In this document: positions 10,401 to 19,967 of the stretch, one piece after another
Layout: every line of letters begins with the position of its first letter
How positions within the stretch are numbered: the stretch's first letter is position 1
Assembly: GCA_040182905.1 (NCBI GenBank)
Contig: JARQWU010000028.1
Span: forward strand, 1-64,000
Source of the DNA: Barthelona sp. PAP020
Taxonomy: Eukaryota > Metamonada: BaSk clade
Length of the DNA: 64,000 nucleotides
Direction of reading: 5' to 3'
Program-made: the position numbers and the translations under genes
The notes under the pieces: model-generated
What the model was told of the DNA's origin: nothing
Databases searched by the model: none
Seen by the model: the letters and a program-made list of their open reading frames with translations, nothing else

Positions 10401-11146
10401 AAATGATCAATGAAGAAATGACAATCTACAGTTAATTTAACCAAAGAAAACATTTGTTTTTGAATGTTTCTTGAATTTAGAAAATTAAAAAATTCATTAA
10501 AAATATCAAATTCTTCAAGAGGCAGAAATTTTTTGGAACTTAATTCATGTAAAATAATAGCATAGAATATATTCGTTTTCTCTCGGTGATATTTCATTTT
10601 ACATTGCAAATCTTTTTCTCCAAAGAACTGAATAAACTTGGAATCATATTTTTTAAAAACGTTTATCAAATTTTTAAATGGTTTTTGATATGCTTTATTG
10701 GTTAAATAATGAATAAGAAAGTTTTCTTCAGTACAATGATAAAAAAAAACTGCAAAATCAAGAAAGAACTGAAAATCTTTATTTGGAAGTTCAAGAAGCC
10801 TTTTATCGTAATTCTCAAAATTCATTCTTTCAATTTTATCCTTTTCCATGAAAATATATGTTATTAATAAATATTTACAAATTTCTTTCACTTCAGCAAT
10901 AACATTAGAGTATAAAGAAATTAAAACTCTAAAAGATTTGATTGAATCATATGGTATTTTAAAATTTTGATCAAACCAAAAATCTTTTGGATGAAATTTC
11001 ATTTCAAACATTTTTAAACAACCAATAACCGGATTTGCATTTATTTCAGCATCAATTTTCGTTAAATATACATCAATTTCCTTTGAAAAATTTCCAATAA
11101 AGTGTTCATATTTGTCATCAAGTTTAATTTTTGTTGTGATTGACAT
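7475..11146 (-). CDS. Large ankyrin-repeat protein
   Basis: The 1223-residue protein is mostly helical. Clear ankyrin repeats occur near residues 285-330 (TPLMLATYGGHINIIKRLL) and 1045-1130 (LLHLAVISNNLKNVEILL, then PALFYAFEIGNIEMIELLLAYGADP). Weaker, diverged repeats fill much of the middle, e.g. the LLNYNADP segment. Three simple charged tracts interrupt it: Glu-rich near 360-370, Asp/Glu/Tyr-rich near 595-625 and Glu/Asp near 1145-1155, encoded by GAA/GAT trinucleotide runs. There is no kinase or membrane segment. Long ankyrin proteins of this kind are greatly expanded in trichomonads and some amoebae, and their partners are generally unknown. The start is the upstream-most ATG. It differs from the kinase-ankyrin genes of the window in lacking near-identical DNA repeat units. 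Confidence 0.85.
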   Translation of the reverse strand: MSITTKIKLDDKYEHFIGNFSKEIDVYLTKIDAEINANPVIGCLKMFEMKFHPKDFWFDQNFKIPYDSIKSFRVLISLYSNVIAEVKEICKYLLITYIFMEKDKIERMNFENYDKRLLELPNKDFQFFLDFAVFFYHCTEENFLIHYLTNKAYQKPFKNLINVFKKYDSKFIQFFGEKDLQCKMKYHREKTNIFYAIILHELSSKKFLPLEEFDIFNEFFNFLNSRNIQKQMFSLVKLTVDCHFFIDHFDLKEFENLNGSCLLGDFATVNKICETIPNIQNQLSNQNDAKITPLMLATYGGHINIIKRLLSECDENINFSIDKCVLIASWLGYSDIVKYYFFRFKIKHLSDKSQESFEEEEEEEEEKKKLWGKELLVKISTAKILKYANWEIIDFLLNTLKLEINLFNEENFLNMMCNKDYLVFDNLFILLQAHMKSNIKSKRFLQKILMNAFRLNYDLVRIEKILDFPVDLAPKIDSLCLVYACIHGEYSMINKCLKTVFVTKSKFRFHPLTHLLMCGHVDCFKRLVSENKFNFTGVDQIWFLLEPLILIGSIELFDSFMSMEIISKEKFCEFFGRKNYDKDGVNHIGRNNNEENYDIYGDDDEEEEYDEEEAYDEEEEDFIPIKQKIERLRRQFISDKQTSLFYGKPNGIIEALGGNKHDSSTQSLEFFNNIIEYIDMKFEALNSKTKCDLLKGAISSKNIPLIELILAEKQSINEHLSKDEYNPLCHMIQNNDYILFSYICEKFSAGHEIFKRAFSFAIFYNSLRYLVDIFIQKKVDLNFVKGMEEFVDKEEKELVFSSLIYAITCDSKDSFVALLENNVDPFVIDSFFNVNCLEILLSTTTMIMIDVNEQDYIAILLKYTGDKLLKLKIFDYSSNYEINMVFDKIEKLFHHNEAYLIELLPTYFFHGFYLADYYKLDELIKETFKKFMKSHQNFDINFKAYGNMTLLFISVLTCKNRFAIDLLNYNADPFISCVNDITAFDIAIESVNYHVVRAISRKFKDKIMKMDTKTRLLCSAMNNDETFVNLLEITQNIDFNSVKTKKYDLSLLHLAVISNNLKNVEILLDHHTDVDMKDKMGNPALFYAFEIGNIEMIELLLAYGADPQSSNFDGIGIHDLSLSDEKVRNFAINVLGIKPQEEEEEEDDDDDDQIQSYYNAGNPFDEIINCRFQYSHRYLFELKKFTYPNDGTNCLNESTLSRLVDLYSIICLNPFEDYENEEW

Positions 11147-11378
11147 GAAAATACCAAAAAATGAAATTTTTTTGAAATTGCTTTCTTTTTATTTATTCCC
11201 TTACTCAACAAACCTATTTCATGGTATTTTACTCTGTTATATCATCGTTAAACTTCATCGTGGTTGAAAAAAATGCTTTTTTAATAAAGGTACATATACA
11301 TCAATTTTCTTCTTTTAAAATATTTAAGAACTAGTGAATAAGAAAAAAAAGAAAAAAAAGAAAAAAAAAGCAAAATAT

Positions 11379-12335
11379 TTAAAGTTTATCCACAATTTCT
11401 TCAGTCTCATTCTGTTTGGTTTCAGGAGCTATTCTGAATAATTCAATCTCCTGAGATCTGAAATATCTGTCATCAGCAGTTTTATCAAAAATTAGCAAGT
11501 TTAAGAAGTACTTTACATCAAAAACACCATTAACATTGGTCATAGTTGGAGTCAATTTCTTCTCATGTGGAGTCAAATACATTCTAATGGGAACAACTTC
11601 ACCGAATACAGGTGTTCCAGCCATGACCTCAAATTTGGAGATAGTCTCACCATATGTTCGATCTACTTGATTGGAATCGGTAATTTTCTCTCTCTTCATC
11701 AACCAAATCTCCATATTCTCGATATCCACCTTGACAGATACAAATGTGATTTCTCCCAAAACCACATCATTCAAAGAATATTGGCTCTTATCATAAACAA
11801 ATTCTATGTGTACCAAGTCTTCAATACCAACTTGCATTCTAACAGGTACGGAAGGGGGTAATTCTGTTTTATTGAATAAATGAACAAGAAAATCCTTTTC
11901 TTCAATAATTTTTGGTTTATAAGCTCTAGTTATCGTTACTCTAATGAAGTATCTTAATTGAATATGTAGACCATGGTAGGTTTCATATGGTTTATCAACA
12001 TTTGGAAAGAGAAATTCAAAAGTTTGAGCTTCTGTCATAGTTCCAGTTGTTAATAAATCTTTTTGAGCTTGTAAAACACGATTTGGCTTGTTCTTTTCTT
12101 CATCATAAATAATTTCACTTATTAATTCAACTTTAACACCTTCATGTTCCAGATCAGTTGATGGTAATATTGTGATATTACCAGATATTACATCTTTTTC
12201 ATGATAAATAGGGGCCAAAATATCAGGATTGTTTGGATTCAAAGGTGCTTTGGGTTTTTCTTCTTCATTATCCAAATTAATTATTATTTTTGCAGGATCT
12301 GTGAAAGAAGTGAAGAAATTACGAATACTTTGCAT
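11379..12335 (-). CDS. VPS26: Retromer subunit VPS26
   Basis: The 318-residue protein has the arrestin-like twin beta-sandwich of VPS26. Visible blocks include the N-terminal IIINLDNEEE, a GNITILPS beta pair with EHEGVKVELIS (family EHQGIKIEFVG), TYHGLHIQLRYFIRVTI (family YxGxNVxLRYFLRVTI), GIEDLVHIEFVYDKSQYSLNDVVLGEI (family VGIEDCLHIEFEYNKSKY), MEIWLMKRE, and the GTPVFGEVVPIRMYL block with a NVNGVFDVKYFLNLLIFD stretch. The length matches the family. Retromer retrieves cargo from endosomes to the Golgi or plasma membrane. It is the second membrane-traffic gene in the window after Snf7. The gene lies 232 bp from the ankyrin gene. Confidence 0.95.
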   Translation of the reverse strand: MQSIRNFFTSFTDPAKIIINLDNEEEKPKAPLNPNNPDILAPIYHEKDVISGNITILPSTDLEHEGVKVELISEIIYDEEKNKPNRVLQAQKDLLTTGTMTEAQTFEFLFPNVDKPYETYHGLHIQLRYFIRVTITRAYKPKIIEEKDFLVHLFNKTELPPSVPVRMQVGIEDLVHIEFVYDKSQYSLNDVVLGEITFVSVKVDIENMEIWLMKREKITDSNQVDRTYGETISKFEVMAGTPVFGEVVPIRMYLTPHEKKLTPTMTNVNGVFDVKYFLNLLIFDKTADDRYFRSQEIELFRIAPETKQNETEEIVDKL

Positions 12336-12704
12336 AAATTTTGATAAATGAAATTGTTTGAGGAAATTTGATTCTTTTTTTTCATTTGAATATTTATTTC
12401 TTTTTTAACTGATTGTGTTTTAAAATAAGAATATAAACAAATGTTGTAAATTCTAAAGAATTTTATGCACATTGGGACATATTCTCAATAAAAAAATACG
12501 TTTTCTTGAAAACCAAATAAAAAAATACTGATATTTACAAAATATGTACTTAAATGAATACAAATGAAATGAGAACCACAATCTATTCAATTTTTGTGAA
12601 AATTTTTGGAAGATCACACAAAAATTTGGATAAACGAGAGAATGAAAATTAATTTGTGTATCAAACGACTTTTATATTTGAATAAATGAAGAGGTTTTAC
12701 ATTA
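12336..12704. other. Intergenic, A+T-rich, nothing recognised
   Basis: This is 369 bp between two minus-strand genes. It contains oligo-A and oligo-T runs, short stop-rich frames and no repeat shared with elsewhere in the window. It presumably holds the VPS26 promoter and the WD40 gene terminator. Confidence 0.7.
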
Positions 12705-13667
12705 TTAATTTGAATAGTCTTCAAGCGAATATTTTTTAATACGACTGAGGTCATTAACAATAGCACACATCACTTTTTTTTTATCTGGAGATATAGCATA
12801 CGAAAATTGATAAAAACTTTCATCAAATTCAATTCTTTGAATTTTTGTGAAAGTTTCAGCATTAATCAACTGAATAAAGTGTTCAGACATGACAATTAAA
12901 ATATTTGGAGAAAGATATTCCAACGCAATGATGCAATCGCAATCATCATATTGCAGGGAGTTGATATGTGTACCATTTTCAGTACTGCAAAAATCAACCA
13001 AATTATTTGCATCTGCTACAGCAATAACGTTTTCAGTAGGATGTAAGCAAGCTGTGAGAATATCTTCTTCACATTTAAACACTTGATTAACACACAAATT
13101 TTCAGAATCCAATTGTGTGACAAAATTATCCACAGGAATCCCAATGATTTGTTTTCCATCATCAGAAAGTGTGATTTGAATGACTGGCTCACGACTGATG
13201 TTTGTCTGCTTTACAACATTTCTATCTTTAATATTCCAAAGTTTTATATATCCTTTTTCATCACCAGAATATATATAGTCAGAACAAATGGAAAACGATA
13301 TGGTATAAACAAAACTGTTATTGACCAAAGTTGCATAGATGGAAAAATCATCAAGATTATAAATGATTATGGTTTTATCACAGGAACAGGTTGCAAAATA
13401 TTTATTATTTGCTGAAAATGCAATGGCATTGACTTCATCATTGTGGTCATCCATTGAAATAATGTGTTTTTCAGTGTTTCCATCTAATATTATTACTTTT
13501 GGTGTTGCTTCCTGTTGTACAATGGCAAAATATTTACCATTTGGTGAATAATTACAAAAATATACAAGGCCTTCGAGAGGAACAGATAAAACACTTTCAT
13601 TTTTGTTGTCTATTTCTAATAAAAAATTTTCATCAATTGATTTGTTGCCCAAAACATCTGATGACAT
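12705..13667 (-). CDS. Stand-alone WD40 beta-propeller protein
   Basis: The 320-residue product consists of WD40 blades from about residue 25 to the end, with repeat signatures such as FATCSCDKTIIIYNL and YIYSGDEKGYIKLWNI. It is clearly paralogous to the N-terminal propeller of the 1500-residue protein at 29686-34188. The order and spacing of DKTIIIYNLDDF, the YIYSGD blade and the final FSYAISPDKKKVMC correspond to DKSIVIYSLQDF, YIYSGD and FSFAISPDMKQLAC there. No extra catalytic domain is present. Partners are unknown; the propeller is probably a protein-binding platform. Confidence 0.85.
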   Translation of the reverse strand: MSSDVLGNKSIDENFLLEIDNKNESVLSVPLEGLVYFCNYSPNGKYFAIVQQEATPKVIILDGNTEKHIISMDDHNDEVNAIAFSANNKYFATCSCDKTIIIYNLDDFSIYATLVNNSFVYTISFSICSDYIYSGDEKGYIKLWNIKDRNVVKQTNISREPVIQITLSDDGKQIIGIPVDNFVTQLDSENLCVNQVFKCEEDILTACLHPTENVIAVADANNLVDFCSTENGTHINSLQYDDCDCIIALEYLSPNILIVMSEHFIQLINAETFTKIQRIEFDESFYQFSYAISPDKKKVMCAIVNDLSRIKKYSLEDYSN

Positions 13668-13994
13668 TCAGAAAAACAGAAAAAAAAGAAAAAAAACTTT
13701 TTACTTGTCAAATATAGTTTCATTTACAATTAAAGACACCATAGTCATCAGGATAGGAAAGATAATCATGTGCGTAGATAAAGGTTTCGATTAAAGGTTG
13801 GTGAAAATTGTTTTAACAGAAAGATATTTTTTAAGTCAAATTTTCTTCTATCTGCACAGTAAGCCTACTTTTTAGATTACGTTTTCTTTTTGCTAAGAAC
13901 ACTTCCCTTTGATGTCAATTATTCTCAAAACAGAATCGATCACCCCCAAACTCACAGAAACAAAGTCTATAAATAAAAAATATAAATAAAAAAT

Positions 13995-14316
13995 ATTGGT
14001 CCAGTTGTGAAACAACTATATTTATTTACAAAGAAAGTAAACTCAGAAAACTCATTCTAGCAAATTTCAGTCAAAATCCCAGAGGGGGAATTGAGGGACT
14101 GAAATGTAATTTGAACGATCAAGTAGGAGAATCTCGGAGAAATTCTTCATTCCTATTTTTTTGGATTTTTGCAAAAGCAAAATTTTAAAGTTTAAACTTT
14201 ACCTTAGAAAGTCTAAAGTTTTTCAACAGATCAATGGGTCTCGAAAGCCTTTAACCAAATAAACACTATTCTTTCTTATTCACTCATACGCACAGTGCTT
14301 CTTGGCTTGGAAATAA
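13995..14316 (-). repeat. Dispersed 322-bp repeat, copy B (inverted relative to copy A)
   Basis: The reverse complement of this segment matches 3245-3566 over its full length with about one mismatch or indel per 20-30 bases. Both ends are at the same positions of the element (TTATTTCC to ACCAAT). It lies between two minus-strand genes, 38 bp from the 3' end of the WDR62-like gene, so read-through transcription of that gene would enter it. The rest of the 13668-14354 intergenic region shows no other structure. Confidence 0.88.
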
Positions 14317-14354
14317 AAACAAATTATATGATACATAATTTATCAAACATCAAT

Positions 14355-17300
14355 TTAAGTCTTCAAATGTTTTGATACTTTTTCTTCAATGGTTGCATCC
14401 AACTTTTGCAAAAGTTTATCCAAAAGTTTATCAGATAGTAATTCAATTGTGTTTTCCAATGACGCATTCTGTGAAATTTGTATATTTTCTTCTTTTTCTT
14501 CTTTTTCTTCTTGTGTTTGTTTTTCTTGTATTTCCTCTTTCGTTGAATTTCCTTGAACAAAAGGTAAGATTTGTTCGTGAACTGAAAACAAACACTTTTG
14601 AAGAGGCATCAATAGATCTGTAGATTTAGATTGAGAAACTCGATTCATTACAGCCATCAGTTCATCAAAACTTTGAGAAAATGTTTGAACTTTGGCAAAT
14701 ACTTGATCAGACAATTGTTTATCCTCTGTCAAGATTTCAATCGACTCTTCGAACGAAAGGTCAAAGATTTCGCCAGGTAAAGATTCATCGTCTGTTGAAA
14801 CATTGGATGTTTCATTTAATGGTTCTTCTATTCTGTTGATGAGGGACTGATTAGCAACATCATCATTTTCCACTGAAGCAATCTGATTTTCAAGATCTTG
14901 GAAGAACTTTTGAGAATCTTCAAAAGTTTCAACGGAACCATTTACCAGTCCTTTTCTTGACTCAACAGTATTTTCAAGCGAATGTGAATGCGAAATGTTA
15001 AAGTCATCCTCAGATAACATATTCTTTAATTCGTTATCAATATCTTCATTAGACAATGATTTTATAGACCTATAACTGGAACTAAAAATGTATTGTTCTT
15101 CATTCTCTTCATCTTCATCTTCATCTGATTTTCCAACATCAAGCATTCCATCCAATTTCCCTAAAACACCCTGTATTTCCTGTTGTACACTATCTGCATC
15201 TGATAACTCAACTTCAACATCTTCTTCTTCATCATTGTCATAGGGTGAATCACCAATTAAATTTTCGGAGCTGCATGATTGATTCTTTGCCTGATCACTT
15301 TTGATTGGCTCCAGTTCTTCAGTACTTTTTTCCAATTTCTTTTCAAATAATGAATTAACAGTGGTAGCATGTTTTGGAGATGGAAAGAAAGTGTTTCTCA
15401 GAAGCATACTATTTCCCAAATCAATATCATCGTCCTCATCAGTTTCTACCTCATCATCACCATATTCATCAAAAGTGAAGGATTTGATGGAATTGCTGAA
15501 ATCGGGTAAAATTCCAGAATGAGGCAACACTGGTGTATTTTGTGCATCAACAGGAGAATTAATGTTTGGACTAGGGCTTGGTGTTTTTGATCGTAAATTT
15601 TCAGCAGATTCAAAATTTATTCTATCCTCTTTCACAACATCATTGACAACATCAGATAATACATTAGAAATTGTTGAGACAGTTGAAATTGTGGTTTCAA
15701 TCTGCTCTATTTTTTGATTGATATCATCGTCAGTTTTAACTACGTCTTGATTCAAGTCATTATCAGCAGTTGGTACTGTATCCACATCACTAGTTGGTTT
15801 GACATCATTGTTATCATCTTTAATAGTATCATTAATTGCATTTTCAAATTCATTACTGTTTAATTCATCACGTGCTTTCTTTTCAACATCAATTTTCTTT
15901 TCAACATCATGCTCTCCAACTTCCTTATGTTCTACAAAAAGAACCTTAGCTTCTGGTATTCTCTGTGTTTCGACTTTGGTTTCGACTTCTTCTTCTTCTT
16001 TTTCTTCTTCTTCTTCTTCAAAAGAATCTTTACTAGTAACCTTTAGAAGAACGTTATCCACCTTATCAAGGACTTCATTCACTTGTTCATTAATGTTCAT
16101 TTCAGTCTCTTCAATCTCTTCATCCAATTTTTCTTTTATTTCTTGTTTGATTTCAATATCTGTCGATAACACATCATTTACTGCTTGAACAACTTGATCT
16201 GCATCTTCTTCTTCTTGAATTGCTTCAGACACTGATTCAATTGATCCAAAAGTGGGTCTAACCATTCGAGTCTTATTTAAAATCAAATACCCATTTTCAA
16301 CATCTGTATTCAACCAACCATTCTTAATCTGTGGATTTTTAACGTGCTTTTTTTCTTTCTCAAAACGAAGTTTTTCTTTGAACTGTGATAAAGCATTTTT
16401 CATTTGTTCTTCTTCTTCAGCTGAAATACTGTCAGATTTCAATAAATTATTTCTTGCTTCCGCTTCTAACACTATGGAAGGCATATTATCTATGCTTTGT
16501 TCGATATTGTTTATTTCACTGAATCTAGGAGGCGTTGGTTCCAACTTTGTCAATCTAATGGTAGCAGGGGTAATGGGTTCTGTGACTTTTCGTTTTGTGT
16601 CACGAATTTGAATAAATTCAGTCACATCAATCACAAAAATACATCCATCAGCAGTGGAAGAAACCAATAAAGTCTCTGAAGTTTCTTTGTTATTTTGAAG
16701 GAATATGCATTCGGTGACAAAATAACCAAATCCAGTGATTCTTGGGCTTGCTACTCTTGAATTGATATCCAAAATCTTCAATGTATAATCTGATTGTCGA
16801 ATGGCAATAAACTTTCCATCTGCTGAGAATTGAACACCTATAGGATCAACAACGCGCTTTTTCTTCGCATTATTAACATTTGCAAGACTTTTAATGGCTT
16901 TACCAGTAATAATATCAAATAGGATCAGTCCTCCATGTTCAGTAGCAGCAATGATATGACCACTTTCTTGATCGATGGTTAAATCATATATTACATCAGC
17001 TTCATGATAGGTATTGAATAATTCCCAATTAGTAAATGTGTTATCTCTTGCTGAGCGAATCTGCCGATAGAATGATACATTTCCATCAGTACAAGAGATG
17101 GCCATCATGGGAGAAATTGGATGTTGCCAAAAAACAATACCAGAAATAGAACTGGACATTTTCAAAGCGCAATCATTGTAAGTCTCTGATAATCCCAATA
17201 GATTAACAACACCATCTTCACATCCTGTTGCCAAAACAGGTGGATAATCAGGAAAATTTAAAAAGGTAGCAACAGTAACAGATTTGCTGTGTAATTTAGT

Positions 17301-18722
17301 ATCAAGCGCATATATAAACTCATCAACTTTACCAAGCTCATTCATATTGTGGTAGATCTTCACATTTCCATCCCTATAACCAATGCTTAAGAATTCTTTC
17401 TTGTCATCTAAAGCAATAACTCTACAAGCTTCATTAGGAATCTGTTCTTCATTGAATGTGTTTAATTCAGAAGAGATGAATAGTTTAAGGGTTGAATCAT
17501 AAGAAAAAATTGACTTTGATTCTGCTTGACTTTTGCCTGAATTATGCAATTGTCTTAAAAGTACTTTACCATCAAAAGAACAACTTGCAAATTCAGTTTC
17601 ATTAATACAAACTAGATCTGTAACAGCACCAATATGAGATAAAAAGCTATTTACAATTGGAATCTTATCGTTGATTTCAACATTTTCATTTACCTTTGAA
17701 ACATCAAAAATAACAACCAAACCATTTTTGTAATACACAACCAAATATCCATACGTCTTTACAACAGACATGGCAATAATATCGGGCTTGTTTTCAAAAT
17801 TGTCAGAAAATTTGCACACTTCCTCATTTACTTCTTCTTCTTTCACAATTCTCCGTTTATCACAATATTCATCAGGGGGTAAAGGCAAACTAGTGACATA
17901 TTGTAGACCCTCTGTGCGAAGAATGTGAACACGTCCATTTGTACCAGCGATGAAAGTGTAATCATCCAAACATACAACGGACGAACACTTACCAACCTCA
18001 ATCTCAGCCCACCGTTCAATCAGTCTGCTAGCTCCAATCTGCAATAAAATATTTTCCGATGAGAACGTTTGGAAGGATTTACCTCCCCTTATCGATGAAA
18101 CAAAATGAAATTCAGCATCCCTATTTTTGCCTAAGATGGTTGAACGACCTATCAAAGATTGATCATTTTGCTCATTTTTCAAAGTCCACACACGAACATG
18201 TCTACAACCAACAGTAATAATGCATTTATCATTGAAGGAAAAACAACAATGGTAAAGTTTATCTGGAGTCTCTACATTAGAAATAACACGATTATTTTCG
18301 TAATCGAATACAATTAATCGATAATTGCTCATGGAAATACCAATGCATACAATTAAAGAGGATTTCGTGGCAAATGAACAATTTTTAATGAGAAAATTTT
18401 CAAAAATTTTTGTTGAAATAATTTCCAAAGTTTTAGCATTCACAAAAGTTATTTTAGATACAGATAATTTATTATTGTAATGTGAATCAGTGGAATTTTT
18501 TGAAGTCAAATATTGAACACAAGAAAAAATAGTTTGGTCTTGATTTGAGGTTAAATTTTCAATAGGTGTTCGATTTTTTGGTGAAAAGAATCGCTGTTGG
18601 GTTAAATTTTTCGAATCAGTTATAGATATAGTTGCTGAAGCAACATGTGCAAAAGATGTTCCCAAACCACATACTTGTGATGATTTAGTAACCGAATGTC
18701 CATAAATGGCTTTAATATTCAT
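14355..18722 (-). CDS. WDR62/MAPKBP1-like WD40 scaffold
   Basis: The protein has 1455 residues. The N-terminal half (to about 720) is two WD40 propellers whose sequence follows WDR62/MAPKBP1: GHVA-like start (SFAHVASATISI), CIITVGCRHVRVWTLK (family YFVTVGNRHVRFWFL), the adjoining GRSTILG (family GRSGILG), RLIERWAEIEVGKCSSVVCLDDY, AGTNGRVHIL and YLVVYYKNGLVVIFDV. The C-terminal half is low-complexity and acidic, with Glu/Asp runs and repeated short helical segments (VLDKVDNVLL, VLSDVVNDVV), ending in a coiled-coil-prone tail. In animals these proteins are JNK-pathway and spindle-pole scaffolds. In a protist, a role at basal bodies or spindle poles is inference. The start is the only ATG before the conserved N-terminus. 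Confidence 0.75.
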   Translation of the reverse strand: MNIKAIYGHSVTKSSQVCGLGTSFAHVASATISITDSKNLTQQRFFSPKNRTPIENLTSNQDQTIFSCVQYLTSKNSTDSHYNNKLSVSKITFVNAKTLEIISTKIFENFLIKNCSFATKSSLIVCIGISMSNYRLIVFDYENNRVISNVETPDKLYHCCFSFNDKCIITVGCRHVRVWTLKNEQNDQSLIGRSTILGKNRDAEFHFVSSIRGGKSFQTFSSENILLQIGASRLIERWAEIEVGKCSSVVCLDDYTFIAGTNGRVHILRTEGLQYVTSLPLPPDEYCDKRRIVKEEEVNEEVCKFSDNFENKPDIIAMSVVKTYGYLVVYYKNGLVVIFDVSKVNENVEINDKIPIVNSFLSHIGAVTDLVCINETEFASCSFDGKVLLRQLHNSGKSQAESKSIFSYDSTLKLFISSELNTFNEEQIPNEACRVIALDDKKEFLSIGYRDGNVKIYHNMNELGKVDEFIYALDTKLHSKSVTVATFLNFPDYPPVLATGCEDGVVNLLGLSETYNDCALKMSSSISGIVFWQHPISPMMAISCTDGNVSFYRQIRSARDNTFTNWELFNTYHEADVIYDLTIDQESGHIIAATEHGGLILFDIITGKAIKSLANVNNAKKKRVVDPIGVQFSADGKFIAIRQSDYTLKILDINSRVASPRITGFGYFVTECIFLQNNKETSETLLVSSTADGCIFVIDVTEFIQIRDTKRKVTEPITPATIRLTKLEPTPPRFSEINNIEQSIDNMPSIVLEAEARNNLLKSDSISAEEEEQMKNALSQFKEKLRFEKEKKHVKNPQIKNGWLNTDVENGYLILNKTRMVRPTFGSIESVSEAIQEEEDADQVVQAVNDVLSTDIEIKQEIKEKLDEEIEETEMNINEQVNEVLDKVDNVLLKVTSKDSFEEEEEEKEEEEVETKVETQRIPEAKVLFVEHKEVGEHDVEKKIDVEKKARDELNSNEFENAINDTIKDDNNDVKPTSDVDTVPTADNDLNQDVVKTDDDINQKIEQIETTISTVSTISNVLSDVVNDVVKEDRINFESAENLRSKTPSPSPNINSPVDAQNTPVLPHSGILPDFSNSIKSFTFDEYGDDEVETDEDDDIDLGNSMLLRNTFFPSPKHATTVNSLFEKKLEKSTEELEPIKSDQAKNQSCSSENLIGDSPYDNDEEEDVEVELSDADSVQQEIQGVLGKLDGMLDVGKSDEDEDEENEEQYIFSSSYRSIKSLSNEDIDNELKNMLSEDDFNISHSHSLENTVESRKGLVNGSVETFEDSQKFFQDLENQIASVENDDVANQSLINRIEEPLNETSNVSTDDESLPGEIFDLSFEESIEILTEDKQLSDQVFAKVQTFSQSFDELMAVMNRVSQSKSTDLLMPLQKCLFSVHEQILPFVQGNSTKEEIQEKQTQEEKEEKEENIQISQNASLENTIELLSDKLLDKLLQKLDATIEEKVSKHLKT

Positions 18723-18821
18723 ATTTTCATAAAATATTTGGTATTATTTAATGATAAAAAAAAAACTGTTTCTGTTCATTCATTTCTTTGACATTTATTT
18801 TTGTTAGTTTTATTGTTGTTT

Positions 18822-19535
18822 ATGGATCAATTAATCATTGAAAATATTGAAGATGATCAATGCATTTTGGTTAATGAAAATGATGAAATGTTGGGTCATA
18901 TTTCCAAATATGATGCACATCTCTATCCTAATTTACATTTACACAGAGCCTTTTCTTTTCTTTTGTTTGATAAAGAAGGTAAATTGTTGTTACAAAGAAG
19001 AGCGTTAACTAAATATCATTTTCCTGGTTATTGGACAAATACTGTTTGTTCTCATCCATTATTTCCAGATGAAACTGATGGTCTACAGGGAGTTTATCAT
19101 GCTCTTTGCAGAAAAACGAAACAAGAAATTGGTTTGGATGTGAAAGATTTATCATTATTTCCAATCAGAAGAATTCTTTATAAGACCGAAAAACGTGTCG
19201 ACTCACCCAATCAAAACCCAAAGATTGACAAATTAACAAATGAATGTGTTTTTGAACACAACCAATCATGTCTTTTTGGAGAATATGAGTTAGATTATAT
19301 AGTGATTGCACAGAGCACTAAAACATCGGAAGATATTGTTTTGACTCCTAATTCAAAAGAAGTTTGTGGATTACAGTGGATTAATTGGACAGAACTACAT
19401 GATGGTCTATTTGATGGAAATTTAACGCCTTGGTTCGAATTCATTATTGAAAAAGTCATTCCTTTAGTTTGGAATGACAAAAATAATGTTGAATTGATTG
19501 CATACGATGAGCGTATTATTAGTTTTTGTAAATAA
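18822..19535 (+). CDS. IDI1: Isopentenyl-diphosphate delta-isomerase, type I (IDI1)
   Basis: The 237-residue protein interconverts isopentenyl and dimethylallyl diphosphate. Hallmarks are the LHRAFSFLLFD opening of the Nudix fold, QRRALTKYHFPGYWTN, the catalytic-cysteine block TNTVCSHPL (Cys76), the helix ending KTKQEIGL in place of the usual KAELGI, FGEYELDYIV (family WGEHEIDYIL) carrying a catalytic-type Glu, and the C-terminal LTPWFEFI (family KITPWF.II). Length fits the eukaryotic enzyme without an organellar presequence, so it is probably cytosolic. ATG 18822 was chosen; the longer frame starts at a non-ATG codon. It is divergent from the WDR62-like gene, with about 100 bp between starts. 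Confidence 0.93.
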   Translation: MDQLIIENIEDDQCILVNENDEMLGHISKYDAHLYPNLHLHRAFSFLLFDKEGKLLLQRRALTKYHFPGYWTNTVCSHPLFPDETDGLQGVYHALCRKTKQEIGLDVKDLSLFPIRRILYKTEKRVDSPNQNPKIDKLTNECVFEHNQSCLFGEYELDYIVIAQSTKTSEDIVLTPNSKEVCGLQWINWTELHDGLFDGNLTPWFEFIIEKVIPLVWNDKNNVELIAYDERIISFCK

Positions 19536-19967
19536 TTGCGGCATTTCTTTTTATTTTATTTTTTTTTTGTTTGAGTTAGTTTTTTTATCTTTGTATAAAG
19601 ATAAAAGAAAGAAAGAAAGAGTTTCAACAAAGGAAGAAATATTTTATTTTTGGTTCTCATTTTTAAGAACTTTATCAAACTCAAACCCGATTTCCATTGT
19701 TAACTTATCAACAAATGCAAAGACTAGGTCTTAGGTTCTCAGATGTCAAATAACTGATTCATATTCAACGATAAGAAAGAAAAAAAGACAATTTCTTTTT
19801 ATGCAAATTATAAACAAGTTAAAACAATCTATCTATCTTCATTGTTTCGAGAAATGTTTGTGCAAAATGAATCAAAGAATTATTTACAATACACAATAAA
19901 AAGGAATATTGCGTTTAAAAAGGATGAAAACATGCAAAAACATCAAAAAGCGCAAAAGTCATTAAGC
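19536..19967. other. Intergenic between convergent genes, nothing recognised
   Basis: This is 432 bp between the IDI1 stop and the end of the unknown gene at 19968. It holds T-rich stretches, a short GAAA-type run near 19608-19620 and no credible frame. Confidence 0.7.
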
